DNA from: Pseudomonadales bacterium
GTDB taxonomy: Bacteria > Pseudomonadota > Gammaproteobacteria > Pseudomonadales > Azotimanducaceae
DNA: 9,392 nucleotides
Assembly (NCBI GenBank): GCA_021295935.1
Contig: JAGWBL010000097.1
Location: 1-9,392, forward strand
Direction: 5' to 3'
Part shown: piece after piece, positions 1 through 6,492 of the stretch
How the letters are laid out: every line of letters starts with the position of its first letter
How positions within the stretch are numbered: position 1 is the first letter of the stretch
Notes under the pieces: generated by a model
What the model saw: the letters and a program-made list of their open reading frames with translations, nothing else
Told to the model about the DNA's origin: nothing
Databases searched by the model: none
Position numbers and translations under genes: made by a program

Positions 1-257
1 GGCAATGGCAGTCTCAGGACCTCAGAAGCGCCAACGCTCCTGCCTTCCCCAGAGCGTAGATCGGCATCATGTCCTTGCCGTCGCGAGACTGGTGCCGGGA
101 AAACGGCAGAGAGCACAAGCACAATCGATGGACTTGCGAACTCGCATCAGCGGAAGGAGAAAGGCAGACGTCCAGTCTCGAGATTCGCAGTAGCCTGAGG
201 CGGGCTTGAGCGCTCTTTTGCAGCTCACAAACCCTCAAGACTAAGGAAAGCAAGAAC
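1..257. other. Region upstream of ampG with no supported gene
   Basis: Short frames are open on both strands here, but none has a convincing start, ribosome binding site or recognisable product. Their composition (rich in Arg, Ser, Gln) looks like non-coding GC-rich DNA read as protein. The only useful element is a purine-rich AAGGAAAG just before the ampG start, a plausible though slightly distant ribosome binding site. No tRNA, terminator or convincing promoter hexamers were seen. Confidence 0.5.
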
Positions 258-1610
258 ATGGCATCAGCCAGCGAGTCGGAGGACCGAACCGTACGAAGCC
301 TCTATGAGAGCGCCCTGTTGCTCCGGGATCCTCGGCTGTGGCGGATCTTCTTGGTGGGCATGGCCAGCGGATTCCCTTGGGTACTCCACGGCTCCTTGCT
401 CGTCCTCTGGCTCAAGGACACAGGGCTGTCCAAGAGCGGCATCGGGCTCTTCGGCATGGTGTTTACGGTGTACACGATCAATTTTCTGTGGGCGCCGGTT
501 CTGGACCACCTGCGGCTACCACTCCTGCATCGCATGGGGCACCGTAGGTCGTGGATCTTCCTCTGTCAAGCAATCCTCTTTGTATGTGCTGTTGCCTTGG
601 CGGCCACCGGCCCCGAAGTCAGCCTGCTGATGACTGCCGTGCTCGCGCTGCTCATTTCCATAGCGTCTGCCACTCAGGACATGGCGATCGACGCTTATCG
701 GATCACCATCATCCGCGAGGATGAATCCCATCTCCTGGGGCACGCGGCTGCCATGGCCACAAGCGGTTGGTGGGCCGGACTCAGCTTCCCTGGCTGGATC
801 GCGCTCTTCGTCGTGAACCCCATCGGCTGGTCAAACACCTACCTCATGCTCTCCACCTTTCTTGTGATCGTCGCGATTGCAGTGCTCACGCTCTTTCGTG
901 AGCCAGAACTCCAATCAGGCAATCAGCCTCACCTGTCCAACCGCTCCGTTTGGCGCAACATGGGCGACGTCTTGGGCGGCTACTACCAGGCTGTGGAAGA
1001 GTTTTTTCGACGCAACGGTCGAGACTTGGCGCTGGGCATACTGCTGTTCATCTTTCTCTTCAAGATTGGAGAGGCGTTCCTGGGCAAGATGGTCTACGTC
1101 TTTTACGATGATGTCGGCTACACCAAGGAACAAATCGGAACTTACTCCAAGGCCATCGGACTCGTGGTCACCATCACCGCAGCGATTCTCACCGGCTCCC
1201 TGATGGCACGGTTCGGGACGATGCGAGGCTTGCTTGTAGCGGGACTCGCCATGGCCGGAACAAACCTCATCTTCTCCTGGATTGCACGGGTCGGACCGCA
1301 TCCAAACCTGTTCCTCTTGGCGGTCGTGGCGGACGGATTCACGAGCGCCATTGCGACTGTCGCGTTCGTTGCGTTCATTTCTCGGTTCACGAGCCGTCTT
1401 CACACCGCGACGCAGTACGCCGCCATGGCCTCGATTGGAAATGCCGGGCGGACCACTCTTGCCGGTACCAGTGGATTCCTGGTGGAAGCCTTGGACGACA
1501 ACTGGGCACTGTTCTTCGTGCTCACGGCCTTCATGGTTGTGCCGGCCCTCTTGATACTCGTCTGGCTCGCAGCCAAGGTGAAGCGCGTTTATGGATCTTC
1601 GACGACGTAG
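258..1610 (+). CDS. ampG: AmpG-family muropeptide permease (major facilitator superfamily)
   Basis: Probable inner-membrane proton-driven permease that imports anhydromuropeptides (GlcNAc-anhydroMurNAc peptides) for cell-wall recycling. In species with an inducible ampC it also carries the signal for beta-lactamase induction. The 450-residue protein has about twelve hydrophobic segments, spread from residue 29 to 440, with a longer polar loop near 215-250 between the two six-helix halves. AmpG-like motifs visible are GMASGFP (about 34-40), FLWAPVLDHL (about 76-85), HRRSW (about 95-99), SATQDMAIDAYR (about 136-147), FKIGEAF, and an AGRTTLAG...GFLVEALDDNW stretch near 398-418 matching the GR..VGP..GW.VE region of E. 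coli AmpG. It is shorter than E. coli AmpG (491 residues, 14 helices), lacking the last two helices. The ATG at 258 follows AAGGAAAG. Its 3' end overlaps the convergent alkyltransferase-like gene. Family assignment is firm; the exact substrate is inferred. Confidence 0.9.
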   Translation: MASASESEDRTVRSLYESALLLRDPRLWRIFLVGMASGFPWVLHGSLLVLWLKDTGLSKSGIGLFGMVFTVYTINFLWAPVLDHLRLPLLHRMGHRRSWIFLCQAILFVCAVALAATGPEVSLLMTAVLALLISIASATQDMAIDAYRITIIREDESHLLGHAAAMATSGWWAGLSFPGWIALFVVNPIGWSNTYLMLSTFLVIVAIAVLTLFREPELQSGNQPHLSNRSVWRNMGDVLGGYYQAVEEFFRRNGRDLALGILLFIFLFKIGEAFLGKMVYVFYDDVGYTKEQIGTYSKAIGLVVTITAAILTGSLMARFGTMRGLLVAGLAMAGTNLIFSWIARVGPHPNLFLLAVVADGFTSAIATVAFVAFISRFTSRLHTATQYAAMASIGNAGRTTLAGTSGFLVEALDDNWALFFVLTAFMVVPALLILVWLAAKVKRVYGSSTT

Positions 1611-1959
1611 AGGGAATCCACTGAAAGCGTGACATGGAAACCCGGTTTCCATTCACGGCCACGCCCTCGGCACGAAGCCTTTCCTTCTGGCGTTCAGCCC
1701 CCGGCCGGCGCGCGATCTCCCCGTTTCGCCTCAGCACGCGGTGCCAGGGAGCGTTGAGGTTCGGAGGCAGATGGCGCATGCAATTGCCAACGTAGCGCGC
1801 CGCGCGCGGGGCGCCGGCCATCGCAGCCACCTGCCCGTAACTGGCAACCCTGCCGAGAGGGATGGAGTTGACCACTTCAAGCACTCTTTGGGCAAGGGGA
1901 GAAGCAAGATCGAGCCGACGAAGGAAGTCGTCCGTCTGCTCGGATGCCGGGTCACACAT
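1531..1959 (-). CDS. Alkyltransferase-like protein (MGMT-fold, Trp in place of the acceptor Cys)
   Basis: The 142-residue protein matches the DNA-binding domain of O6-methylguanine-DNA methyltransferases, but the PCHRV active site reads APWHRV, with Trp72 where the alkyl-accepting cysteine should be. This is the signature of alkyltransferase-like proteins (E. coli YbaZ/Atl, yeast Atl1). They bind and flip O6-alkylguanine without repairing it and hand the lesion to nucleotide excision repair. Other family features are IPLGRVASYGQVAAMAG (34-50), the arginine-finger/recognition helix PRAARYVGNCM (51-61), the RNGEI turn (78-82), and AEGVAVNG through FQW (98-114). Homologues normally end just after the position of this FQW. 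Here about 28 extra basic residues follow, encoded antisense to the last codons of ampG, so the native stop appears to have been lost or moved. The ATG at 1959 has no strong ribosome binding site. It is divergent from groES across the CIRCE region. Activity as an Atl protein is inferred from the motif. Confidence 0.88.
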   Translation of the reverse strand: MCDPASEQTDDFLRRLDLASPLAQRVLEVVNSIPLGRVASYGQVAAMAGAPRAARYVGNCMRHLPPNLNAPWHRVLRRNGEIARRPGAERQKERLRAEGVAVNGNRVSMSRFQWIPSTSSKIHKRASPWLRARRVSRGPAQP

Positions 1960-1979
1960 GGGTCGCTTGTCGATTCATG

Positions 1980-2008
1980 GTTGCATTTTTGGCATTCGTC
2001 CCTATCAT
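1980..2008 (+). promoter_or_regulatory. Probable groESL promoter upstream of CIRCE
   Basis: TATCAT (2003-2008) matches the sigma-70 -10 consensus at five of six positions. It lies 16 bases after TTGCAT (1981-1986), a weak -35. The start of transcription would then fall just before or at the CIRCE element, the usual geometry for HrcA repression. The same bases can also be read as a poor heat-shock sigma (sigma-32) promoter: GTTGCAT (1980-1986), 13 bases, then CCCTATCA (2000-2007). The sequence does not settle which factor is used. Confidence 0.4.
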
Positions 2009-2017
2009 AATCAGTGC

Positions 2018-2044
2018 TTAGCACTCTTGACACAAGAGTGCTAA
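2018..2044 (+). promoter_or_regulatory. CIRCE operator (HrcA-binding inverted repeat)
   Basis: TTAGCACTC (2018-2026), a nine-base spacer, and GAGTGCTAA (2036-2044) form the canonical CIRCE inverted repeat with no mismatch in either arm. HrcA bound here represses transcription and needs GroEL to be active, so unfolded protein that titrates GroEL relieves repression. The element lies 33 bases before the groES start, within the probable 5' leader. Its spacer happens to contain TTGACA, a perfect -35 hexamer, but no suitable -10 follows at the right distance. It also lies upstream of the divergent alkyltransferase-like gene and could affect that promoter. hrcA itself is not in the window. Confidence 0.97.
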
Positions 2045-2077
2045 TTTCATTCGCCATCTTGGAGACAGGAGACCTAG

Positions 2078-2368
2078 ATGAACATTCGGCCTCTGCACGA
2101 CCGCGTGGTTGTGCGAAGAGTGGAAGAGGAGACCATGTCCGCTGGTGGAATCGTCTTGCCGGATTCGGCAAGCGAGAAGCCGTCGCAAGGTGAAATCCTT
2201 GCAGTCGGCCCTGGCAAGACGAAAGACGACGGCACGCTGACGAAGATGAATGTCAGTGTTGGCGACAAGGTTCTCTTCGGTCAGTACGGTGGCAGCACTG
2301 TGAAGATTGACGGCGAGGAGCTGTTGATCATGCGCGAAGACGAGATCTTCGGCGTGCTGGAAGGCTAA
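2078..2368 (+). CDS. groES: GroES co-chaperonin (Hsp10)
   Basis: Forms the seven-subunit lid that closes the GroEL chamber during ATP-driven folding in the cytoplasm. The 96-residue length is typical. Family motifs are NIRPLHDRVVVRR (2-14) at the N terminus; the mobile loop with AGGIVLPDSA (about 22-31), whose IVL tripeptide contacts GroEL; GEILAVGPG (about 38-46); VGDKVLFGQYGG (about 61-72); and DGEELLIMREDEIFGVLE near the C terminus. The ATG at 2078 is preceded by a strong AGGAG (2067-2071) six bases upstream. It is the first gene of the groESL operon, downstream of a perfect CIRCE, so HrcA-controlled heat-shock expression is expected. No anomaly seen; the sequence most resembles gammaproteobacterial GroES. 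Confidence 0.98.
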   Translation: MNIRPLHDRVVVRRVEEETMSAGGIVLPDSASEKPSQGEILAVGPGKTKDDGTLTKMNVSVGDKVLFGQYGGSTVKIDGEELLIMREDEIFGVLEG

Positions 2369-2397
2369 GCGAACACCAGGAAACAAGGAGAACACAC

Positions 2398-4035
2398 ATG
2401 AGCGCTAAGGAAGTGAAGTTTGCGGAAGACGCCAGGTCCCGCATGTTGAAGGGCGTCAACGTCTTGGCCGACGCGGTCAAGGTCACCCTCGGACCCAAGG
2501 GTCGCAACGTGATTCTGGACAAGTCCTTCGGTGCACCGACGGTCACCAAGGACGGCGTGTCCGTCGCCAAGGAGATCGAACTCAAGGACAAGTTCGAGAA
2601 CATGGGCGCCCAAATGGTCAAGGAAGTCGCCAGCCAGACGTCCGACGAAGCAGGTGACGGCACGACCACGGCAACCGTTCTGGCGCAGTCGATCCTGGCT
2701 GAAGGACTGAAGTCCGTCGCCGCGGGCATGAACCCCATGGATCTCAAGCGCGGGATCGACAAGGCCGTGGATGCTGCCGTGAAGGAAATCTCGGCGCTGT
2801 CCATCCCTTGCGAAGACTCGAAGTCGATAGCTCAGGTCGGCACCGTTTCCGCCAACTCCGATCACGCCGTTGGCGAGATCATCGCCCAGGCGATGGAAAA
2901 GGTGGGCAAGGAGGGCGTGATCACTGTCGAGGAAGGCAGCGGTCTCGAGAACGAACTGGATGTCGTGGAAGGGATGCAGTTCGATCGCGGGTACTTGTCT
3001 CCGTACTTCATCAACAACCAGGACTCGATGTCCGCAGAACTGGAAGAACCTTACATTCTGCTCTGCGACAAGAAAATCTCGAACATTCGGGACATGCTCG
3101 GGATCCTCGAAACTGTGGCCAAGTCCGGCAAGTCCCTGATGGTGATCGCCGAGGACATCGAGGGCGAGGCTCTTGCCACCCTGGTAGTCAACAACATGCG
3201 GGGGATTGTCAAGATCTCGGCTGCCAAGGCTCCGGGATTCGGCGACCGACGCAAGGCCATGCTTCAGGACATCGCCATCCTCACGGGAGCAACGGTGGTT
3301 TCAGAGGAAGTCGGCTTGACGTTGGAAGGCACGGGACTGGAGCACTTGGGCACGGCCAAGCGAGTGTCGAGCAACAAGGAGAACACCACGATCGTCGACG
3401 GCGCGGGAGAAAAGGCCAAGATCACCGGGAGGATCGGGCAGATCCGGCAGGAGATCGAGGACACCTCGTCCGACTACGACCGCGAGAAGCTCCAGGAGCG
3501 GCTGGCCAAGCTGGCTGGCGGCGTTGCAGTGATCAAGGTTGGCGCTCCCACGGAGATCGAGATGAAGGAGAAGAAGGCTCGCGTCGAGGACGCGCTGCAC
3601 TCAACTCGAGCTGCCGTGGAAGAAGGCATCGTCGCGGGTGGTGGCGTTGCCCTCATTCGTGCGCTGCAGAAGATCGAGGGCCTTCGAGGCGGGAACGACG
3701 ACCAGACCGTGGGCATCCAGATCGCGATGCGCGCGATGGCCACGCCGCTTCGCCAGATCGCCGAAAACCCTGGCGGGGAACCTGCGGTTGTGGTGCAGGA
3801 GGTCCGGAGCCGCGAAGGCAATCAAGGCTACGACGGCGCCACCGGCGAGTACGGCGACATGATCGATTTGGGAATCCCGGATCCGGCCAAGGTCGTCCGC
3901 TCGGCCCTTCAAGCCGCCGCGTCCGTGGCTGGCTTGATGATCACCACCGAAGCGATGGTGAGCGAAGCGCCCGAGGACAAGCCACCGCCTCCGGCTCCCG
4001 GCGGCGGCATGGGAGACATGGGCGGCATGATGTAA
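2398..4035 (+). CDS. groEL: GroEL chaperonin (Hsp60)
   Basis: ATP-dependent double-ring folding chaperone of the cytoplasm, partner of GroES. The 545 residues span the full family length. Visible motifs are VTLGPKGRNV (about 29-38) and GDGTTTATVLA (about 86-96) in the equatorial ATP site, including the conserved Asp in DGTTT; MNPMDLKRGID (about 114-124); VEGMQFDRGYLSPYF (about 189-203) in the apical domain; KAPGFGDRRKAML (about 277-289); and the ATP-site stretch VEDALHSTRAAVEEGIVAGGG (about 396-416), with the catalytic-position Asp. The C terminus is a short Gly-Met tail (GGGMGDMGGMM) preceded by a Pro-rich KPPPPAP. The tail has fewer GGM repeats than in E. coli. AAGGAG (2385-2390) lies seven bases before the ATG, and the gene starts 29 bases after groES. 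A terminator follows the TAA. Coding appears intact. Confidence 0.98.
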   Translation: MSAKEVKFAEDARSRMLKGVNVLADAVKVTLGPKGRNVILDKSFGAPTVTKDGVSVAKEIELKDKFENMGAQMVKEVASQTSDEAGDGTTTATVLAQSILAEGLKSVAAGMNPMDLKRGIDKAVDAAVKEISALSIPCEDSKSIAQVGTVSANSDHAVGEIIAQAMEKVGKEGVITVEEGSGLENELDVVEGMQFDRGYLSPYFINNQDSMSAELEEPYILLCDKKISNIRDMLGILETVAKSGKSLMVIAEDIEGEALATLVVNNMRGIVKISAAKAPGFGDRRKAMLQDIAILTGATVVSEEVGLTLEGTGLEHLGTAKRVSSNKENTTIVDGAGEKAKITGRIGQIRQEIEDTSSDYDREKLQERLAKLAGGVAVIKVGAPTEIEMKEKKARVEDALHSTRAAVEEGIVAGGGVALIRALQKIEGLRGGNDDQTVGIQIAMRAMATPLRQIAENPGGEPAVVVQEVRSREGNQGYDGATGEYGDMIDLGIPDPAKVVRSALQAAASVAGLMITTEAMVSEAPEDKPPPPAPGGGMGDMGGMM

Positions 4036-4076
4036 CCGAACTCGATTGCTTGTCCCGTCCAATCTTGGACACGGAG

Positions 4077-4106
4077 AGGGCCCGAAATCGGGCCCTTTCT
4101 GGTTTT
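4077..4106 (+). terminator. Rho-independent terminator of groESL
   Basis: AGGGCCCG (4077-4084) pairs perfectly with CGGGCCCT (4089-4096) around an AAAT loop. TTTCTGGTTTT follows, giving a very GC-rich eight-base stem and an interrupted T tract. It starts about 40 bases after the groEL stop. On the minus strand there is no T tract directly after the stem, so it should act mainly for the chaperonin operon. Confidence 0.92.
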
Positions 4107-4615
4107 GTGGTTCAAGACCTGGTGGAGACTCCGTTCGAGAGGAGGCGGTTCCTTAAAGGAGTGGCAGAATCACCACGCCGGACAGTTCCCGAGTAGCGCC
4201 TGCGGAGCCCTGGTGTCGTTTGCTGCTTGAAGAGCGGATTCGCCGTTCATCTCGATTCGACTCGCTAGCGGCAGGCATCCTGGTGCGCTGGCGCTGTTGG
4301 CCTCTCAAGTCTTGGCTGGTTTGCGGGCCCCGCCCCGATGGAGCCTGAAGCACGCGGCGGACCTTGGAAAACCAACGATTCAGCTTTGGAGATTGGGATG
4401 GGCGGACGAAGATTTATAGGTGGTTCGGCAACTCGGAAGGACGGACACTCGACCGCTGCCAATACACGTCGACGCATCAGCGACAGCAGAGGGTAGACTG
4501 TCTCGCGAAGGTGGCGTGCAAACCCCCACACAAAGCAGGAGTGCTCTACGGTCCGGAAGCTAGTGGCAGCGTGACCCGCAAGTGCGCGACACGTAGTGCC
4601 GGGCTGGAAATCCGT
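4107..4615. other. Intergenic stretch of about 510 bases without a recognisable gene
   Basis: The region lies between the groESL terminator and the 3' end of the convergent yaaA-like gene. The open frames on both strands are short, use non-ATG starts or lack a ribosome binding site, and translate to Arg/Ser/Gly-rich sequence with no motif. I found no tRNA, strong hairpin with T tract, insertion-sequence end or clear repeat. No convincing terminator for the minus-strand gene was seen. A small RNA or a decayed gene cannot be excluded by eye. Confidence 0.55.
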
Positions 4616-5365
4616 TCAGATTGGCGCTTCGTCTCTCAGGAATACGAAGTTGCTTCGATCTGACCTCTCAAGACTAAGGTAGTAACCCTCATCATCGAAT
4701 GCCTTGAGTCCCTTGAGGGTCTCGATCCGATGCCGAACGATGTGACGAGCCATCAGCCCACGCGCGCGTTTGCCGTAGAAGCTCATGAACCGGTAGCCGT
4801 CACGATGCTTCTGAAGAAACCTGCAGGTGACCACTTTCGCCTGAAGCGAATCGAAATCAATCGCCCGCGTGTACTCGTCCGAGGCCAGATTCACAAGCAC
4901 CGGAACCCGATGTCGATCCAACTCCTCGCTGAGGCGAGAGGTCACCAACGGTCGCCAATGGTGGTAGAGATTGGAACTCGCGTCAGGCCCCCATTCGGTG
5001 CCCATTTCCAACCGGTTCGGATGGATCACGTCCCTGGGCTTCAAGAGACGGTAGAGTCCTGAGAGAACGTCCTCCGGAGTCATCGCGGTTGCCTGGAGCC
5101 CTCGGTAGACGTCTCCTCCGAACGCGAAGAGCGCCGGACGTCCACCTCGCTTGCTTGGCTTCCACTTGTGGTATCGATCGACATTGGTGAGAGCCAGTTT
5201 GTCGTTGATACCCATCAGCTCGACGAGATCCTCGGACGAGAACTTCTTGAGGTCTTCCATCAGCTGCGCGGCACGGTCCACGAAGACTGGTGTCGTGCGG
5301 GCCGATGAAGTGATCTGAACACGCGCTGGAGTGAAGGTCTTGGCCGGGGAAACGACAGCTAGCAA
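4616..5365 (-). CDS. yaaA: YaaA-family (DUF328/UPF0246) peroxide-stress protein
   Basis: In E. coli YaaA belongs to the OxyR regulon and lowers intracellular unincorporated iron during hydrogen peroxide stress; structures place the family among DNA-binding folds. This 249-residue protein carries SPAKTF (6-11 from the chosen start), FGGDVYRGLQA, LSGLY, the RLEMGTEW block, VNLASDEYTRAI and FYGKRARGLMARHIV, then a DDEGYYL C-terminal motif. Relative to E. coli YaaA (258 residues), nine residues are missing between GLQA and LSGLY, and this accounts exactly for the length difference. The frame opens further up to a TTG at 5404, but the TTG at 5363-5365 is preferred. It aligns with the E. coli start (MLAVVSPAKT against MLILISPAKT) and has GAGAGG five bases upstream. 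It is divergent from the phosphatase operon. Confidence 0.92.
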   Translation of the reverse strand: MLAVVSPAKTFTPARVQITSSARTTPVFVDRAAQLMEDLKKFSSEDLVELMGINDKLALTNVDRYHKWKPSKRGGRPALFAFGGDVYRGLQATAMTPEDVLSGLYRLLKPRDVIHPNRLEMGTEWGPDASSNLYHHWRPLVTSRLSEELDRHRVPVLVNLASDEYTRAIDFDSLQAKVVTCRFLQKHRDGYRFMSFYGKRARGLMARHIVRHRIETLKGLKAFDDEGYYLSLERSDRSNFVFLRDEAPI

Positions 5366-5370
5366 GCGAT

Positions 5371-5376
5371 CCTCTC
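5371..5376 (-). promoter_or_regulatory. Ribosome binding site that fixes the yaaA TTG start
   Basis: On the minus strand GAGAGG lies five bases before TTG (5363-5365). No comparable purine run precedes the upstream TTG at 5402-5404. The resulting protein begins at the same position as E. coli YaaA. This supports a rare TTG start and removes 13 residues from the longest open frame. Confidence 0.65.
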
Positions 5377-5418
5377 GAAGAACGGTGACTGGAATGTCAG
5401 GCAATGAAACGGTTGAAT

Positions 5419-5427
5419 TGCTATGCT
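5419..5427 (+). promoter_or_regulatory. Possible extended -10 promoter for the phosphatase-bolA-trhO operon
   Basis: TGCTATGCT fits the extended -10 pattern TGnTATnnT (TG 5419-5420, hexamer TATGCT 5422-5427). No good -35 lies 17 bases upstream, as is common for extended -10 promoters. Transcription would start near 5434, which excludes the ATG at 5423 as the phosphatase start and favours the ATG at 5459. The short divergent gap must also hold the yaaA promoter. Confidence 0.35.
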
Positions 5428-5458
5428 ATTCGCTCGCTTCACGAGTCTGGGATTCGGG

Positions 5459-6190
5459 ATGACCGTTCGGGCCCATGGTCTGTCGTACAAGGGCCGTGTC
5501 CGCCGCCGCAACGAAGACGCGATCCGCGTCAATGAGAGCCGTGGCATTTACATCATCTCGGATGGCATGGGCGGCCAGAAAGCCGGGCACGTCGCATCCA
5601 ATGTCGCTGTCGATGAAGCGATTCATGCATTGCAGGCGCTGCCGGAAGATCACGCGTTCGATCTCTCGGATCTCGAGATCGCGCTCCGCAACGCAAACGA
5701 CGCCGTGCTCGACTTGTCCACCAACTTCGACGAGTTGGAGGGCATGGGTTGCACGATGGTCATTCTCTCGGTTCGAGAGAGCGAAGCGAAATACTGTCAC
5801 TGTGGAGACTCCCGCGCGTACCTGCTCCGAAACGGACAGCTCAATCAGATCACAGTCGATCACACGCTTGCCGAGCGAAAGATGCGCCTGGGCGTGCTGA
5901 GCGAGCAGGAAGCCAAGCACTCACCCGACCAACACGTCTTGGTTCAGGCCCTCGGTGTCGAATCCGACGAAATCAAGCCGGATGTTGGAGTGGTGATGCT
6001 GGAGCCTGGAGACATGCTGTTGCTCTGCTCCGACGGGCTTTCCGGATTCGTCGACGAGTCGGAGATCGTCTCCGTTCTGGCCGCGTACCGTTCGGATCTG
6101 GGCACGGCTGTACGTGTGCTGATCCAGTCAGCCGAACGTGCAAGGAGCACCGACAACATCACCGTGCTCTTGGTGGAGTACGCCGAGTGA
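5459..6190 (+). CDS. PP2C-family serine/threonine protein phosphatase (Stp1/PrpC type)
   Basis: Metal-dependent (Mn/Mg) phosphatase removing phosphate from Ser/Thr (or other) residues of cytoplasmic proteins. The 243 residues carry the bacterial PP2C motifs in order: RRRNEDA (15-21), SDGMGG (34-39, with metal-binding Asp35-Gly36), GCTMV (97-101), CGDSRAYLLRNGQL (115-128), DHTLAE, VLVQALG, LLCSDGLSGF (188-197, metal-binding Asp192) and the closing TDNITVLLVEY (231-241, metal-binding Asp232-Asn233). All expected catalytic Asp residues are present, and there is no transmembrane or sensory extension. The ATG at 5459 is chosen over the longer 5423 frame because the family N terminus (MTVRAHGLSYKGRVR) starts there and a likely -10 overlaps 5423. 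Bacterial members usually sit beside a Hanks-type kinase, but none is in this window. The last bases overlap bolA. Target unknown. Confidence 0.93.
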   Translation: MTVRAHGLSYKGRVRRRNEDAIRVNESRGIYIISDGMGGQKAGHVASNVAVDEAIHALQALPEDHAFDLSDLEIALRNANDAVLDLSTNFDELEGMGCTMVILSVRESEAKYCHCGDSRAYLLRNGQLNQITVDHTLAERKMRLGVLSEQEAKHSPDQHVLVQALGVESDEIKPDVGVVMLEPGDMLLLCSDGLSGFVDESEIVSVLAAYRSDLGTAVRVLIQSAERARSTDNITVLLVEYAE

Positions 6191-6492
6191 GCGTACGCAA
6201 CCGCATCGAGCGGCGACTGGAAGCGTTGCATCCCTTGCACTTGGAGGTACTGAACGAGAGCGGCAACCACCGTGTGCCCGAGGGTTCCGAATCACACTTC
6301 AAGGTGACCATCGTGTCCCGCGAGTTCGAATCCATGTCCCGAGTCGAACGTCATAGAGCCGTCAACCGGCTTCTCTCCTCGGAACTAGACGGCCCGGTAC
6401 ACGCATTGGCTATACACCCCTACACCGAAGCCGAATGGAAGCGAAGATTCGGCAGGGCTCCGCTGTCGCCCCCTTGCAGCCACGGGAAGTGA
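6187..6492 (+). CDS. bolA: BolA family protein
   Basis: BolA proteins bind monothiol glutaredoxins through a shared [2Fe-2S] cluster. In E. coli BolA also acts as a stress-induced DNA-binding regulator of morphology and biofilm genes. The 101-residue product matches E. coli BolA along its length: RIERRLEAL (6-14), LEVLNESGNHRVP (19-31), GSESHFKVTIVS (33-44), the RHR of the recognition helix (55-57), HALAIHPYTEAEW (72-84) with the conserved C-terminal-side His77, and a terminal SPPC (94-97). The start is a GTG at 6187 whose last bases form GTGA with the stop of the phosphatase gene, so translational coupling is expected. No ATG lies at a family-consistent position: the same frame runs open upstream inside the phosphatase gene, but an earlier start would add non-homologous sequence. 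The 3' end is a second GTGA where trhO probably starts. Confidence 0.95.
   Translation: MSVRNRIERRLEALHPLHLEVLNESGNHRVPEGSESHFKVTIVSREFESMSRVERHRAVNRLLSSELDGPVHALAIHPYTEAEWKRRFGRAPLSPPCSHGK

Noticed and set aside
915..1652. A 245-residue minus-strand frame opposite ampG
   Set aside because: It is antisense to transmembrane-coding sequence, which often leaves the opposite strand open; it has no motif and a His/Arg/Glu-rich composition.
2808..4196. A 462-residue + strand frame overlapping groEL
   Set aside because: It is the +1-shifted shadow of groEL: Arg/Gly/His-rich, without motifs, and fully inside a strongly supported gene.
231..4678. CTCAAGACTAAGG occurring both before ampG and inside the yaaA 3' end
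   Set aside because: One shared 13-mer in 9.4 kb is expected about once by chance, and the flanks do not match.
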